From positions 41,025-105,024 of the forward strand of contig NZ_PNCJ01000011.1 of NCBI RefSeq assembly GCF_005887115.1: a DNA stretch of 64,000 bases. Direction: 5' to 3'. The translations under genes and the position numbers were made by a program. Below are positions 34,036 to 43,546 of this stretch, piece after piece (position 1 is the stretch's first letter; the number at the start of each line of letters is the position of its first letter). The notes below the pieces were generated by a model. The model was not told where the DNA came from. It did not search any database and saw nothing but the letters and a program-made list of their open reading frames with translations. This stretch comes from Pseudoalteromonas rubra (GTDB taxonomy: Bacteria > Pseudomonadota > Gammaproteobacteria > Enterobacterales > Alteromonadaceae).

Positions 34036-34530
34036 ATGTTATCAATCAGACCATTTGAACCTGCCGATGAATCAAGCCTGGTTAGCTATTTAAATAATCC
34101 GGCGACGGTGCACTTTTTGTCACCAAAAGTCCCTTCTCCTTACACTCTGGAAGATGCGCAGTGGTGGATCAGCACGGGCAGTCAAGAAGGGATCACCCGA
34201 GCGATTATTCTGGACGGTACATTGGTTGGATGCATCGGTGCGCGTCAGGGCACCTTTGAGTATTGTCGCAGTGCAGAAATCGGTTACTGGCTGGCCGAGG
34301 AATACTGGGGCAAAGGCATTACCGGGCGGGCATTGCAGTTGCTGACAGACGAGATTGAAGCCACCACAGACCTGGTTCGATTAGAAGCGGTGGTTTTCGC
34401 ACAAAACGCTCGTTCTGAGCGGGTACTGGAAAAAGCAGGCTTTGAATTTGAAGGGGTACGTCGTAAGGCAATCTACAAAAACGGTTCTTTTTCTGACGCG
34501 CGCCTGTTTGGCAAGCTGCTCATCTGCTGA
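34036..34530 (+). CDS. GNAT-family N-acetyltransferase (RimJ/RimL type)
   Basis: 164 residues. Acetyl-CoA loop region EIGYWLAEEYWGKGITGRALQLL, with the Q/R-x-x-G-x-G/A-type signature as YWGKGITG. NARSERVLEKAGFEFEGVRRKAIYKNGSFSDARLFGKL at the C-terminus is typical of RimJ/RimL-like acetyltransferases of protein or small-molecule amines. Monocistronic; not visibly linked to the ABC operon. Substrate unknown. Confidence 0.9.
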   Translation: MLSIRPFEPADESSLVSYLNNPATVHFLSPKVPSPYTLEDAQWWISTGSQEGITRAIILDGTLVGCIGARQGTFEYCRSAEIGYWLAEEYWGKGITGRALQLLTDEIEATTDLVRLEAVVFAQNARSERVLEKAGFEFEGVRRKAIYKNGSFSDARLFGKLLIC

Positions 34531-34535
34531 AATCG

Positions 34536-34573
34536 CTATCGGCAACATACTATCGGCAACATACTATCGGCAA
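34536..34573. repeat. tandem repeat, 14-bp unit CTATCGGCAACATA
   Basis: Two perfect 14-bp units at 34536-34563 plus a partial third (CTATCGGCAA) immediately after the GNAT stop codon. It may simply reflect slippage, and has no hairpin character. Confidence 0.9.
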
Positions 34574-34620
34574 TAATAAAGCAATGACGGGCCGGATTAA
34601 CCGCAGCCCGTCTTCGCTGA

Positions 34621-35757
34621 CTATCTCTTCAGGTTGAATTCAAATGCGTCAGGTTTAAGCGGTTTTACCTCGGGAATGAAATATCGGGTATCATAGATGC
34701 TTTCATAATCGTGCCAGTGCAGGCCTTCGTCATCGCTATCTGACTCGTCATAATGCCAGGGTTCCAGTGGCTCGCGCAGAAAGCTTACATGCAGGTGGTT
34801 TTTGTGATTGGCTTTGACCTGGGTTACACCAGTAAGGTTATCGGCAAAGATGATCTGAGTGGCGCCCAGCTGGATCAGTGCATCTACCAGGCTTTGTGTC
34901 GCCTGACGGTCATACGCCGCATCGCCGACACTGATGGGGCCACTTTGCGTACCAATCGGGCGAATGTCCACTGTACCACCAAACTTATGGGTAAAGTGCG
35001 GCGGATTTATACCACCCCAGCGCATGGTGGCACCAGTAATGGTTAAGTGATCGGGCATACTTGCTGGCTTATCGGGCTGTGCATGCCAGGCTCGTCCAAG
35101 GTTTTTCAGTGCCGTGAGTAAGTCTGGGTGTAAATGGCGACCTACCAGCCCTGATGTCGTCAGACCCTGCGACGGCGTGTCCGGGATGGCAACCAGCCCG
35201 GTGACCGCGCATTTTACTTGTAATTCGAGCTGTTGGGTGCTGGTCTGAGCGATAAATTGGTCTGTGCCTGGCGTAGTGTCGTTGCCACAGCTATGAAAAT
35301 TGTCAATCGAGACAACAACCTGGCCTTTGGCATCCGTTAGGGGAGCAGATACGTGATAGGGCGCTTTCAAACGAAACAGACCTTGTTCAATCCGGGTCAG
35401 AACTTTGGCGCGCACGCTACTGCTAAATCGGGCGGCCATACCTGCCGGATCGCGCCATTGTGGCGTGGTCAGGGTGTGAGGCGCTGAACTTATCTTAACC
35501 GGCTCGCCTACGATGGGCAGGCCCTGGCCGTTGGTTAACGTGAGTGTCCATATGGCGGTATTGCCATTTTTAGGGTACAGGGTGACCTCGGCGGCGTTTT
35601 CGAACCATTGCTGGCCAAAGTAGCCACGGCCATCAGGCGCCATGATCAAACCATCATAATAAAACTGGCTGGATAAGGTTGAAGTGTCTGGGGTATTTGC
35701 AAAAACCGGGCAGCATAAACCCAGTGCAGCGCTAATGAGCGCAATCCGTGCTTTCAT
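34621..35757 (-). CDS. secreted LAS-type metallopeptidase (MepA/M15/M74-like)
   Basis: 378 residues. Signal peptide MKARIALISAALGLCCPVFA. About 160 residues of beta-rich N-terminal domain (YFGQQWFENAAEVTLYPKNG...) with one cysteine pair (HSCGNDT, KCAVTG). The C-terminal catalytic part has H-x3-G-x3-D (HKFGGTVDI) and H-x-H (NHLHVSF), the zinc-binding signature of LAS peptidases such as MepA. It probably cleaves peptidoglycan cross-links or stem peptides in the periplasm, or attacks other cells if exported. The Ig-like N-domain is unusual for MepA and could direct binding. Confidence 0.78.
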   Translation of the reverse strand: MKARIALISAALGLCCPVFANTPDTSTLSSQFYYDGLIMAPDGRGYFGQQWFENAAEVTLYPKNGNTAIWTLTLTNGQGLPIVGEPVKISSAPHTLTTPQWRDPAGMAARFSSSVRAKVLTRIEQGLFRLKAPYHVSAPLTDAKGQVVVSIDNFHSCGNDTTPGTDQFIAQTSTQQLELQVKCAVTGLVAIPDTPSQGLTTSGLVGRHLHPDLLTALKNLGRAWHAQPDKPASMPDHLTITGATMRWGGINPPHFTHKFGGTVDIRPIGTQSGPISVGDAAYDRQATQSLVDALIQLGATQIIFADNLTGVTQVKANHKNHLHVSFLREPLEPWHYDESDSDDEGLHWHDYESIYDTRYFIPEVKPLKPDAFEFNLKR

Positions 35758-35880
35758 GATGTCTCTCCTTGAGTTGTCTTCTCAAGGCTAGCAGCTCAGA
35801 GGGGTGTGACAAATTTATTAAGGTGCAGATTTTTCATGCAGCTTTTCATGTAACAGGGGAAAGATAGAAAGGGCAGAAAC

Positions 35881-35905
35881 GAAAAAAGCGAGCCTTAGCT
35901 CGCTT
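35881..35905 (-). terminator. rho-independent terminator of the cold shock gene
   Basis: On the minus strand AAGCGAGC, loop TAAG, GCTCGCTT, then a T run; 20 bp after the stop codon. Confidence 0.9.
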
Positions 35906-35926
35906 TTCTTGCAAAATGCGTAGTAA

Positions 35927-36136
35927 TTAAAGAACTACGATTTTGTCAGCCTGAGGACCTTTTTGACCCTGAGACACTGTGAATTCTACGCTCTGGCCTT
36001 CAACCAAAGTTTTGAAGCCGTCGCCTTGGATAGCGCTGAAGTGAGCGAATACGTCAGGACCATTTTCCTGAGAAATGAAACCAAAACCTTTAGACTCGTT
36101 GAACCACTTAACTGTACCAGTAACTGTGTTAGACAT
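35927..36136 (-). CDS. cold shock domain protein, CspA family
   Basis: 69 residues from ATG 36136 ([22 protein letters not shown]). The longer frame adds residues that are not part of the family. RNP1 KGFGFIS and RNP2 VFAHF are intact, followed by [20 protein letters not shown]. It binds single-stranded RNA/DNA and acts as an RNA chaperone or antiterminator. A leader region of up to about 150 nt upstream is AT-rich, as in cold-inducible csp genes with long 5' untranslated regions. Followed by a strong terminator. Confidence 0.95.
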   Translation of the reverse strand: MSNTVTGTVKWFNESKGFGFISQENGPDVFAHFSAIQGDGFKTLVEGQSVEFTVSQGQKGPQADKIVVL

Positions 36137-36413
36137 AGTATTAACCTGTAATATAAATAAAAAATTAACCTTCGATAGGTGTGAATGCATCAAAAGTAGA
36201 GGTGAAACTTAAATACTGCAGGTTGTGTTACGCGGTGTAAAACAACGAATTGTAGGATGTAAATATCGACTTTCTTTCTAGCGGCCTTCACTCTACAGGG
36301 ACTCATTGAGTCTGTCTAGTGTTATTTGTACAAATTTTAAATTTATCTTGTGGCGCACCTTCGGCTGACCATAACAAAACAGTACAAAGAGCGTACAGGA
36401 CATTGGTCCCCAC

Positions 36414-37889
36414 TTAGATTTCGTCAATAACCTGAAAAGCCCGATATTCATCGAAGGCGAATTGGTCGGTCATGCCGCTGATATAGTCAATGACCAATCG
36501 GACTCTGAGGTAAAATTCCTGCTCTGCGGGGTCGGGTATGGCGGCAGTCATGGTGTCGCTGTTAAGCGCACTTCGATATGCCTGCTTGTGTTTTTCGGGG
36601 AGCTTTTTAAATAGCCTGGCGGAATAGATTGAGATAGCAGGGAGTTGCGTATCTGTGGGGAGTGGAATGTCCATCAGCTGTGCAAACTGCGCTTTACTCA
36701 GATGAAGCAGTGGTTCATAAATATTGAGCAAACCGCTGATAACCCGATAGCCCTGCAACTCACGTCCTTCGACTTCAGGGTGAGAAAAGGCCCACTTTTT
36801 GGCAACCTGCTTAAAGGTTTTGATGAGCAGGTGACAGGCGCTGCCATCTTCAATCAGCGCCTGATTGAAGTGCCCGGCTGTCACCGCATCCAGATTATTG
36901 ACGAACTGTTCAGCCGCATGCTTTGGCAGTTTTTGGTTTACCTCAACCCGCAAAAAGACAAAGAACTGACCCTGATTGCCTGCGATTTTTTCACTACGGC
37001 GCGCAGCTACCCGGATCATGTCTGCCATTAGTCCCCGATCTGACTCGGGTAATTCTGCACTGAGCGCTGCATAGGTGTCGAGCAGAGCGGTTTGGAGTTG
37101 CGGATAACTTAATATGTTCTTTTCTACAGCGTCTTCTAGGTCGGCCATACCGTATGAGATATCGTCGGCGGCCTCCATGATATAGGAAAAAGGTGCCCGA
37201 CATCCTGGCGCAATTTGTAATGCTTCTGCAAGCTTGTCAATATAACCCTGTTCACTGAGGTAGAAGCCCACTTTTTTCTTAAGATAGCCCAGTGGCTGCT
37301 GTTGTTCTGGCGGTGCTTCGGTACCACAACGGGTGTACTTCATAATGCCTGACACCTGTGAGTAGGTGAGGTTCAGGTTAAGTAGGGTATGCACCAGACG
37401 GATCCCCTGCGCATTGCCCTCAAAGTGGGTCAGATCTCTCAGTATATCGGGGTGCATTGCACGTCCGCTAAGCTGTTTGAAGAGCTCATCAATGTGGCCG
37501 TCCAGCCAGTCACTGATAGCAGCCTCGCCAAAGTGGCCAAAGGGCGGATTACCTATGTCGTGCATTAAGCAGGCCATTTCCACAATGGACTCCAGCATAC
37601 GCTGATACTCGCTGCTCAAAGACTGATGGTTACTTTGTGGCTCGAGTAATTCACAGATCAACTGACAGATATAACGACCGGCCTGCTGCACCTCCAAAGA
37701 GTGGGTTAACCGGGAGCGAACAGCGGCGTTGCGTTCAAGCGGGAACACCTGAGTTTTTTGTTGCAGCCGACGCACGGCAGCCGAAGTGATGATGCGGTTG
37801 CGGTCGCTTTCAAATTGTTTATACAGCTTTTCGCTTTTAAAGTTGTAGGGACGATCCGCTCGGATCTTACTGCTTAAGGCCGCCATCAT
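36414..37889 (-). CDS. dgt: deoxyguanosinetriphosphate triphosphohydrolase (dGTPase)
   Basis: 491 residues, the Dgt length. HD-domain metal ligands: H in RSRLTHSLEVQQAG, HD in MACLMHDIGNPPFGHFGEAAI, and a D in ADDISYGMADLEDAVE. The N-terminal start KIRADRPYNFKSEKLYKQFESDRNRIITSAAVRRLQQKTQVFPL is typical. Hydrolyses dGTP to deoxyguanosine and triphosphate, controlling nucleotide pools and possibly phage replication. Lies 70 bp downstream of the LysR gene on the same strand. Confidence 0.93.
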   Translation of the reverse strand: MMAALSSKIRADRPYNFKSEKLYKQFESDRNRIITSAAVRRLQQKTQVFPLERNAAVRSRLTHSLEVQQAGRYICQLICELLEPQSNHQSLSSEYQRMLESIVEMACLMHDIGNPPFGHFGEAAISDWLDGHIDELFKQLSGRAMHPDILRDLTHFEGNAQGIRLVHTLLNLNLTYSQVSGIMKYTRCGTEAPPEQQQPLGYLKKKVGFYLSEQGYIDKLAEALQIAPGCRAPFSYIMEAADDISYGMADLEDAVEKNILSYPQLQTALLDTYAALSAELPESDRGLMADMIRVAARRSEKIAGNQGQFFVFLRVEVNQKLPKHAAEQFVNNLDAVTAGHFNQALIEDGSACHLLIKTFKQVAKKWAFSHPEVEGRELQGYRVISGLLNIYEPLLHLSKAQFAQLMDIPLPTDTQLPAISIYSARLFKKLPEKHKQAYRSALNSDTMTAAIPDPAEQEFYLRVRLVIDYISGMTDQFAFDEYRAFQVIDEI

Positions 37890-37959
37890 CTGTCCTTATG
37901 ACTGTGTAGATATGGCTATGTTGTCTGTTTTATATCCATAAAGCAACACCTTAAGTTCG

Positions 37960-38835
37960 TTATGCCAGAGGCTGTTTGAGCAAGTCCAGCAAGGCCTGAG
38001 GGACAAATTTTCGGGATGTGGTAATGGCGTAAAAGTGCTCATAAATGGGCAGTTTACTTTGATACTGCTCCAGCAGGCCCTGGGCAATTTCATCTTTGAC
38101 AACCACCGGGGGTAACACCGCCAGGGCGCCACTGTCTCTGGCCAGCAGTCGCAGCATCGCCATGTCATCGACTTCGGCCTGAATATCCGGTTTATACTCA
38201 TGTACTGCACACAGGGCATTAAAAGCTGAGCGGATCTCAGTGGTGGGTCCCGGTAGTACCCAGCGAACCTTTTCATATCCTGTTGGAAATTCACTGCTGA
38301 TACTGGCACCTTTTGGGCCAACGATGGCAACCTGCTGCCGCGATACCAGCTGTGTGTGCCAGCGCGCTTCATCCTGACTGGCCAGGCGATTGGTGAGAAC
38401 CAGATCCAATTCATGATTACTTAACCCTTGCAGCAAAGTATCCATATCCCGGGTAGTCAGGGTAAAACTGATGTGAGGATCACTGAGCAAGGGACTGATA
38501 AAGCTCTCTATGAAGTTTCGCGACAAGGTGGTCTGTACGCCAATGGACAGGTGTTGTCGTTCGGTCGCTACACCTTTCAATAAAAAGGACTCCAGCTCTT
38601 CGCCTTTGTAAAAAATATCGTCTGCGTACACCAGCACTTGTTTGCCTGCATCAGTCAGGATTAGTCTGCGGCCCTGTTTTTCGAATAATGAGACGCCCAT
38701 CGTGTGCTCCAACCGCTTAATCTGGATTGACAGGGCAGACTGAGAAATGTGCACATCTTGAGCAACCTGCGTCAGGCTGCCAGCTTTGGCAACACGCCAG
38801 AAATAGTAGAGGTGGTGATAGTTGAGGCGGCTCAT
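37960..38835 (-). CDS. LysR-family regulator, NhaR-like, of the dab operon
   Basis: 291 residues. N-terminal HTH LNYHHLYYFWRVAKAGSLTQVAQDVHISQSALSIQIKRLE and VSLFEKQGRRLILTDAG are strongly NhaR-like; then an effector-binding domain. It is divergent from dabB with a 102-bp AT-rich gap containing ATATATATTTTTTATAT. A LysR regulator next to dabAB is a frequent arrangement, so it probably controls CO2-responsive expression. No effector can be deduced. Confidence 0.9.
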   Translation of the reverse strand: MSRLNYHHLYYFWRVAKAGSLTQVAQDVHISQSALSIQIKRLEHTMGVSLFEKQGRRLILTDAGKQVLVYADDIFYKGEELESFLLKGVATERQHLSIGVQTTLSRNFIESFISPLLSDPHISFTLTTRDMDTLLQGLSNHELDLVLTNRLASQDEARWHTQLVSRQQVAIVGPKGASISSEFPTGYEKVRWVLPGPTTEIRSAFNALCAVHEYKPDIQAEVDDMAMLRLLARDSGALAVLPPVVVKDEIAQGLLEQYQSKLPIYEHFYAITTSRKFVPQALLDLLKQPLA

Positions 38836-38937
38836 TCAATAGTTATAAAAAATATATGATTTAGTTAGAATATATATATTTTTTATATCTTTCAACGTCT
38901 GACATACTGAGCCCGTTCTGAATGGAGTGGGATAATT

Positions 38938-40512
38938 ATGTCAATATCATTAATGATGATGCTCGTCATCACGCTCAGTTTTGCGCTCAGTGCCTGGTAC
39001 TGTGGTCGTGCCGAACGCATTGGCAAGCGGTTTGTAACCGTCTTCTCAGGCTGGCTGTTGGTTTTGTGGGTCGCAGCCCTTGCAGGGCAGGGCGTTGACA
39101 CGAAGATACTTCCCGACAGTGCCTTCACCCAATGGGTTCATGTCACTTCACTGGGACTGTTCATGTTTGCCCTGGTGATATTTATGGCCATCATTCTGAT
39201 GCGCTTTTCTCTTAACTATATGGCTGGTGAGCCGCGCCTGAATGTTTACTGGCGCTGGCTGCTTGGCACCCTGGCAGCGGTGTCTCTGGTGGTGTTGAGC
39301 AATCACTTGCTGCTGCTTTTACTGGGCTGGACGCTGATCAGCCTGGCTTTGCATCAGTTGTTACTTTTCTATCCTGAGCGTCCCCGGGCAGCCCTGGGCG
39401 CACACAAAAAATTTATTCTGGCACGTCTGGCCGAGCTGGCGCTGTGTATTGCCGTGTTGTGTTTATATCAGGCTCACGGCACCTTTTTGTTGACTGATAT
39501 TCTGGCACATTATCAGGCTCCCAACCCTGAAGTCAGTGTTTACACCCAGATTGCCGCAGTATCGCTGGTACTCGTTGCGCTTATCAAATGTGCGCAGTTG
39601 CCGGTACATGGCTGGCTGATGCAGGTGGTCGAAGCGCCTACGCCAGTCAGTGCTTTGTTACATGCGGGTGTTATCAATCTGGGTGGCTTTTTAATGATAG
39701 TGTTTGCGCCTGTGGTTATGCAGGTCGCCATTGCACAGTGGATCTTGCTGCTTGCCGGCGGTCTGACAACGGTCCTGGCGGCGCTGATCATGACAACCCG
39801 GGTGAGTGTAAAGGTTCGCCTGGCCTGGTCAACCAGTGCACAGATGGGTCTGATGCTGGTTGAATGTGCACTGGGCCTGTACGAGCTGGCACTGCTACAT
39901 TTGCTGGCCCACTCTGCCTACAAGGCCCATGCTTTTCTTAATTCAGGCAACGCTGTTCGCGAAAACCTCCAGGCACGTCTGGCAGTCCCTGTCACACCGT
40001 CTCTGACACGCTGGCTGGGCGCAGCACTACTGAGTGTCAGTCTGGTTGCTGTAACCTACTGGCTGGTGGGCCAGGGTACAGCCCTGAGTATGTGGGCCTT
40101 ACTGGCCATGTCGCTGACCTTGCTGCTGGCACAGCGCAGCAGTGCGCACCACAGTTTGCCATGGGCTGGTGTGGTGGCGCTCAGTGTGCTGTTGCTGGCC
40201 AGTTATGCTGCCCTGAAAACCCTGCTGGCGCAGACCGTCTTTGCTAATGTGGCGCTGCATGAAGCGCCTTTGAGTGCGGCGGATAGTGTGGTGCTGGCGC
40301 TGTTTGCAAGCCTGTTTGTACTGAACTGGCTACTAACCTACCGAGCAGCACACCCTAAGGTACAAAGCCTGTCTGTGGTGCTGTTTGCCGGATTGTATCT
40401 GGATGAGTGGTGGACCCGGCTGACATTGAAAGTGTGGCCGGTGAAACTGCCGGACCCAGTCAAGTCGCAACGCGCCGTCAAGCGCCCGTATGGATTAATT
40501 CAGGAGTCTTAA
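38938..40512 (+). CDS. dabB: DabB, membrane subunit of the DAB inorganic carbon accumulation complex (NuoL/Mrp-like)
   Basis: 524 residues, about 14 hydrophobic segments. The proton-transporter family core is visible: LLLLGWTLISLALHQLL, ALIKCAQLPVHGWLMQVVEAPTPVSALLHAGVINLGGFL and LLHLLAHSAYKAHAFLNSGNAV, equivalents of NuoL key Lys/His/Glu sites. It pairs with the following DUF2309 gene, separated by 1 bp, as in DAB complexes. The complex couples cation or proton flow to vectorial CO2 hydration, building up cytoplasmic bicarbonate. It would feed anaplerotic carboxylation. Confidence 0.92.
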   Translation: MSISLMMMLVITLSFALSAWYCGRAERIGKRFVTVFSGWLLVLWVAALAGQGVDTKILPDSAFTQWVHVTSLGLFMFALVIFMAIILMRFSLNYMAGEPRLNVYWRWLLGTLAAVSLVVLSNHLLLLLLGWTLISLALHQLLLFYPERPRAALGAHKKFILARLAELALCIAVLCLYQAHGTFLLTDILAHYQAPNPEVSVYTQIAAVSLVLVALIKCAQLPVHGWLMQVVEAPTPVSALLHAGVINLGGFLMIVFAPVVMQVAIAQWILLLAGGLTTVLAALIMTTRVSVKVRLAWSTSAQMGLMLVECALGLYELALLHLLAHSAYKAHAFLNSGNAVRENLQARLAVPVTPSLTRWLGAALLSVSLVAVTYWLVGQGTALSMWALLAMSLTLLLAQRSSAHHSLPWAGVVALSVLLLASYAALKTLLAQTVFANVALHEAPLSAADSVVLALFASLFVLNWLLTYRAAHPKVQSLSVVLFAGLYLDEWWTRLTLKVWPVKLPDPVKSQRAVKRPYGLIQES

Positions 40513-40513
40513 C

Positions 40514-42964
40514 ATGGCAAGTGATATTCGCACACTTACTCAGGCACAACGGGTGTCTGTCCAGGCTGCCTGCCAGAGGTTGGCACCCAGCTGGCCGCTG
40601 GACCAGATGATAGCAGTCAGCCCCTACTGGCCAATGCGTCACGAGCGAATTGAACAGGTCAGCGCACGGCTCAGCGCGTTGGCGGGTATTTCGATGCTGA
40701 TGCCGGCCAGCGATTATCTGGACTGGTATCGACGGGGCATGATCAGCGAGCAGGCACTGAACATGGCGCTGGCAGAGTCAGGGCTAGGCATGAGTGCTGC
40801 TGAGCTGATTCAGGCACTGGAACGTGCGCCAGAGCAGGTCCCCTGGCAGTCATTGTCAGCGTTACTGGATGAGCACAGAGCGCGTCACAAAATGGCCTGG
40901 AGAGATGAAATCATTCATCAGATCAGCCAGTTCTGTGCTGCGCATTTTCAACAAGCTCAGCCCATGTTGCATCGTGAACACAGCAATGCGCAGCCTGCTC
41001 TGTACACGCACTGGCTGGCGGTTAGTCAGCGTGATCGCGGTCTCAGTATCGTATTGGATGAGCCTGATCTGCACCGCTATTTTAAACAGCTACCAGACGA
41101 CCCGGGTGTTTTGATAGCGCAAGCGCTGGATACCTTTGGGGTGCAGGACGACCAGGTTGAGTTGTACGCACATGCGCTGTTGCTGGATGTGAGCGGATGG
41201 GGCGCCTGGGTCGCTTATTTGCGCTGGCAGAACGAGCTCAAAGGCGAGCCCCAGGAACAAATGCAGGATCTGCTTGCCATTCGTATGGCGTGGGAGCTGG
41301 TACTGTGGCGATATCAGCAAGCCCATTTTCCAACATTTTTTACTACTTTGGCGCATAAATGGAAGCAATCTCTCGCAATGCTGTCAGCGCAACCAGCGCA
41401 ACATCAATCGCAACAAAAGCCCCTGTGGATCTGGGCCAGAGCAGCAGAGCTGAGCTATCAGCAGCAACTGCACAAGGCACTGAGTCGCCGGGCAAATCAG
41501 CCGGCAAAGGCCATACAGTGTCAAGCCGCATTTTGTATCGATGTACGTTCTGAGGTTTATCGTCGCGCGCTTGAAGCGCAAAGCGATGGGGTACAGACGA
41601 TGGGGTTTGCGGGCTTCTTTGGTCTGCCGATTTCATACCAGGTGCAACAGGCAGATGTGAACCGCCCTCAATGTCCGGGTTTGTTGTTGCCAAGTCTGGT
41701 GGCGTCTCATGGCCAGGCGGATAAACATGGCGCCGCTTCGCTCAATGCAGGCGCCCGCTGGCAGGCATTTTCTAAGTCGGCCACGGCCTCATTCTCTATG
41801 GTGGAGTCGGCAGGCTGGCTGGATACCTTTAAATTACTGAAAAAAGCCTTCTTTGCATCTGAACAGGCCCATCCGGTTGATAAGCTGACGAACAGTCAGG
41901 ACTGGTCGTTGACACAAGGTGGAGAGGAGCTGAGCGCTCAACAAAAGGCCGGCTTGGCCGCTGGCGTGCTGAAGGCAATGGGGTTTGAGCAGTTCGCTCC
42001 CACTGTGCTCTTGGTTGGGCATGGCAGCCACTCTACCAATAACTTGCAGGAAGCGGGACTTGGGTGCGGTGCGTGCGGTGGACAAAGTGGGGAAGTAAAC
42101 GTCAAAGTGCTGGCCTGGTTACTCAATGACAAAGCGGTGCGTGCGGCATTACCTGAGCTGGGGATTGAGATCCCAGAGCAGACAAAATTTGTAGCGGCAC
42201 TGCACAATACCACCACAGATCATATTCGTTGTTATGATGAACAGCCGGATGCTCAGATTACGTCATGGCTTGAGAGCGCTACGGCGGTGGCACAAAAAGA
42301 GCGGGCGGCAAAGCTGGATACTCAGTTAGCTGATGCAAGTCGGGAAGCGCTGGATCAGGCCCTGATAGCACGCAGCCTGGATTGGTCTCAGACTCGTCCA
42401 GAGTGGGGGCTGGCAAACAATGCTGCATTTATCGTTGCACCCCGCAGCTGGACCCAGGGCATTGATTTACAGGGGCGCAGCTTTTTGCATGATTATCAGT
42501 ATCAGCAGGATCCAGACTATCAAATTCTGGAAGCCATTGTGACGGCCCCTATGCTGGTGACCCACTGGATCAACATGCAATACAACGCCTCGACCACAGA
42601 TAATCTGCACTTCGGCAGTGGCAATAAGGTGTTGCACAACGCCGTTGGCGGTAACATCGGGGTATTTGAGGGCAATGGCGGCGACTTGCGAACTGGTCTT
42701 GCAATGCAGTCGCTGCACAATGGATATGACTGGATGCATCAGGTGTTACGCCTGTCTGTTTATCTGGCGGCACCTAAATCAGCGATTAAAAACATTGCCG
42801 AGCGTCATGAGGTGGTCAGGCAGTTGATCGATAATGAGTGGTTGTACGTATTTCAGTGGCAACAGACGGGCGAGATAAGTCGCTTTTATCAAAATCGCTG
42901 GTGGCCGGTGTCGGCTGGGTCGCCCGAATCAGATGAAGAATCAAACATAGTACAGTGTCTTTGA
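40514..42964 (+). CDS. dabA: DabA, carbonic-anhydrase-like subunit of the DAB complex (DUF2309)
   Basis: 816 residues, normal for DUF2309. Zinc ligands are in the expected arrangement: C-x-D (FCIDVRSE, Cys341 and Asp343), then His503 and Cys518 in VGHGSHSTNNL...LGCGACGG, with the 15-residue H-to-C distance of characterised DabA. Soluble, docks on DabB at the inner membrane and is thought to hydrate CO2 in one direction. Followed by a strong terminator, so dabB-dabA is a two-gene operon. Confidence 0.94.
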   Translation: MASDIRTLTQAQRVSVQAACQRLAPSWPLDQMIAVSPYWPMRHERIEQVSARLSALAGISMLMPASDYLDWYRRGMISEQALNMALAESGLGMSAAELIQALERAPEQVPWQSLSALLDEHRARHKMAWRDEIIHQISQFCAAHFQQAQPMLHREHSNAQPALYTHWLAVSQRDRGLSIVLDEPDLHRYFKQLPDDPGVLIAQALDTFGVQDDQVELYAHALLLDVSGWGAWVAYLRWQNELKGEPQEQMQDLLAIRMAWELVLWRYQQAHFPTFFTTLAHKWKQSLAMLSAQPAQHQSQQKPLWIWARAAELSYQQQLHKALSRRANQPAKAIQCQAAFCIDVRSEVYRRALEAQSDGVQTMGFAGFFGLPISYQVQQADVNRPQCPGLLLPSLVASHGQADKHGAASLNAGARWQAFSKSATASFSMVESAGWLDTFKLLKKAFFASEQAHPVDKLTNSQDWSLTQGGEELSAQQKAGLAAGVLKAMGFEQFAPTVLLVGHGSHSTNNLQEAGLGCGACGGQSGEVNVKVLAWLLNDKAVRAALPELGIEIPEQTKFVAALHNTTTDHIRCYDEQPDAQITSWLESATAVAQKERAAKLDTQLADASREALDQALIARSLDWSQTRPEWGLANNAAFIVAPRSWTQGIDLQGRSFLHDYQYQQDPDYQILEAIVTAPMLVTHWINMQYNASTTDNLHFGSGNKVLHNAVGGNIGVFEGNGGDLRTGLAMQSLHNGYDWMHQVLRLSVYLAAPKSAIKNIAERHEVVRQLIDNEWLYVFQWQQTGEISRFYQNRWWPVSAGSPESDEESNIVQCL

Positions 42965-43005
42965 TTTCTGGTATTTGGACTACCAGAACAAAGCTGTGGG
43001 GCACG

Positions 43006-43035
43006 AAGCGGCAACCTCCGGGTTGCCGCTTTTTT
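43006..43035 (+). terminator. rho-independent terminator after dabA
   Basis: AAGCGGCAACC, loop TCCG, GGTTGCCGCTT followed by T; 42 bp after the dabA stop. Confidence 0.9.
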
Positions 43036-43154
43036 ATTACCACGGCGCTTGGTATATTCGTGTGGATCTGCCACAGTTACAGTAACCATAGACAGTTTAC
43101 TATGCGTATGAGTGACTTAACATACAAAACAACAGGCAATAATACGGAGTGAGC

Positions 43155-43382
43155 ATGGCGGGAGATATCGTCAAAATTCAGGCTGAACACTGGTCAGCAA
43201 CTCAGCTTAAATTAAAAGCACTCAATGAAAAGATGGCCGCACTGGAGCCTTTAATCCTGGAAGCGGTCGAGCAGCTCGATCCACACAGCTGCAGTTATGA
43301 TGCGGGTCAACGTCAGGCACTGGCACAACGTCTGAAAGAGGCGCTGTCTAAAGACGGTGAAGCAGTACCACAATCAAAATAA
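43155..43382 (+). CDS. small coiled-coil hypothetical protein
   Basis: 75 residues from ATG 43155, which has GGAG at 43146-43149; a GTG at 43149 overlaps that site. Mostly helical with heptad-like spacing (QLKLKALNEKMAALEPLILEAVEQL), one cysteine, no signal. Not recognised. Stands alone between terminator-like sequences. Confidence 0.6.
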   Translation: MAGDIVKIQAEHWSATQLKLKALNEKMAALEPLILEAVEQLDPHSCSYDAGQRQALAQRLKEALSKDGEAVPQSK

Positions 43383-43546
43383 CCAGTATGGAATTCAACC
43401 TAAGCGCTGCCCATGCGGGGGCGTTTTTGTTTGAAGCGGATAAGGCAAAATCAGATTGTACAAGATCATATCTTTCCCTGAATTGTCATTGCAGCTCGTA
43501 TAAACGGCTCTAGAATAATAAACATAGAAGGAAGTTGGTAGGTGAT

